NCBI GenBank assembly: GCA_031800475.1
Contig: DAPKRQ010000092.1
Location: 1 to 12,718 of the forward strand
Source of the DNA: Kuafuiihalomonas phototrophica
GTDB taxonomy: Bacteria; Myxococcota; Kuafuiibacteriia; Kuafuiibacteriales; Kuafuiibacteriaceae
Reading direction: 5' to 3'
Length of the DNA: 12,718 nt
Below the pieces are notes generated by a model. The model ran no database searches, was not told the DNA's origin, and saw nothing but the letters and a program-made list of their open reading frames with translations. A program made the position numbers and the translations under genes. Positions 12,659 to 12,718 of the stretch are shown piece after piece. The number at the start of each line of letters is the position of its first letter. Position 1 is the first letter of the stretch.

Positions 12659-12718
12659 TCCGGGCCACCCTACCTCGGAGGCTCGACCGGCCCAAGTGAG
12701 CACCGCGCCCCAGGCCCG

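Noticed and set aside
1..12718. Search for CRISPR arrays, insertion sequences, tRNA genes and phage genes
   Set aside because: No regularly spaced direct repeats, transposase motifs, terminal inverted repeats or cloverleaf sequences were recognised; all large frames are housekeeping or cellular genes.

Overview
The window comes from a GC-rich bacterial chromosome. Codons end mostly in G or C, and long spurious antisense open frames run across real genes. Gene content and style point to Myxococcota or a related 'deltaproteobacterial' lineage. The clues are TPR and Hsp70 proteins with long Pro/Ala/Asp/Glu-rich disordered regions, a translation factor IF3 with an extra C-terminal tail and an AUC start like the Myxococcus Dsg protein as I recall it, and a VKOR-DsbA fusion. 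This assignment is inferred from protein character only, not from any search.

Left part, + strand, about 1-7900. Six genes run head to tail: the 3' part of a large TPR protein (cut by the window start), an ExeA/GspA-like AAA ATPase, infC (IF3), trpS, clpS and clpA. Gaps are 94, 88, 34, 101 and 2 bp. clpS-clpA is a clear translational pair that builds the N-degron adaptor and unfoldase of the ClpAP protease. infC-trpS is probably co-transcribed. The ribosomal protein genes rpmI and rplT that commonly follow infC are absent. infC shows no usable ATG/GTG/TTG start at a ribosome-binding site, but it has an ideal GGAGG seven bases before an in-frame ATC. This is the expected signature of IF3 autoregulation through a rare start codon.

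Middle, about 7836-8075. The 3' end of clpA, including its glycine-rich tail and stop codon, is imperfectly duplicated in tandem with an 89-bp period. Two strong GC hairpins follow, lying between convergent genes.

Right part, about 8075-12718. A minus-strand VKOR-DsbA fusion (envelope disulfide formation) is transcribed divergently from a plus-strand Hsp70 of unusual design. The Hsp70 has a disordered N-terminal extension of about 260 residues, a complete ATPase domain, a beta substrate-binding domain, no helical lid, and a short Trp/Phe/Arg-rich C-terminal helix. It converges, with 10 bp between stop codons, on a minus-strand protein joining a TM2 membrane domain to a winged-helix-like domain.

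The theme is protein quality control and translation: IF3, TrpRS, ClpS/ClpA, Hsp70 and disulfide formation. No mobile element, CRISPR array, tRNA or rRNA was seen. No gap between genes exceeds about 180 bases. The most unusual items are the lidless, N-extended Hsp70, the AUC start of infC, the clpA 3'-end duplication, the membrane-tethered winged helix, and a short DPF-type motif shared by the disordered regions of the TPR protein and the Hsp70.
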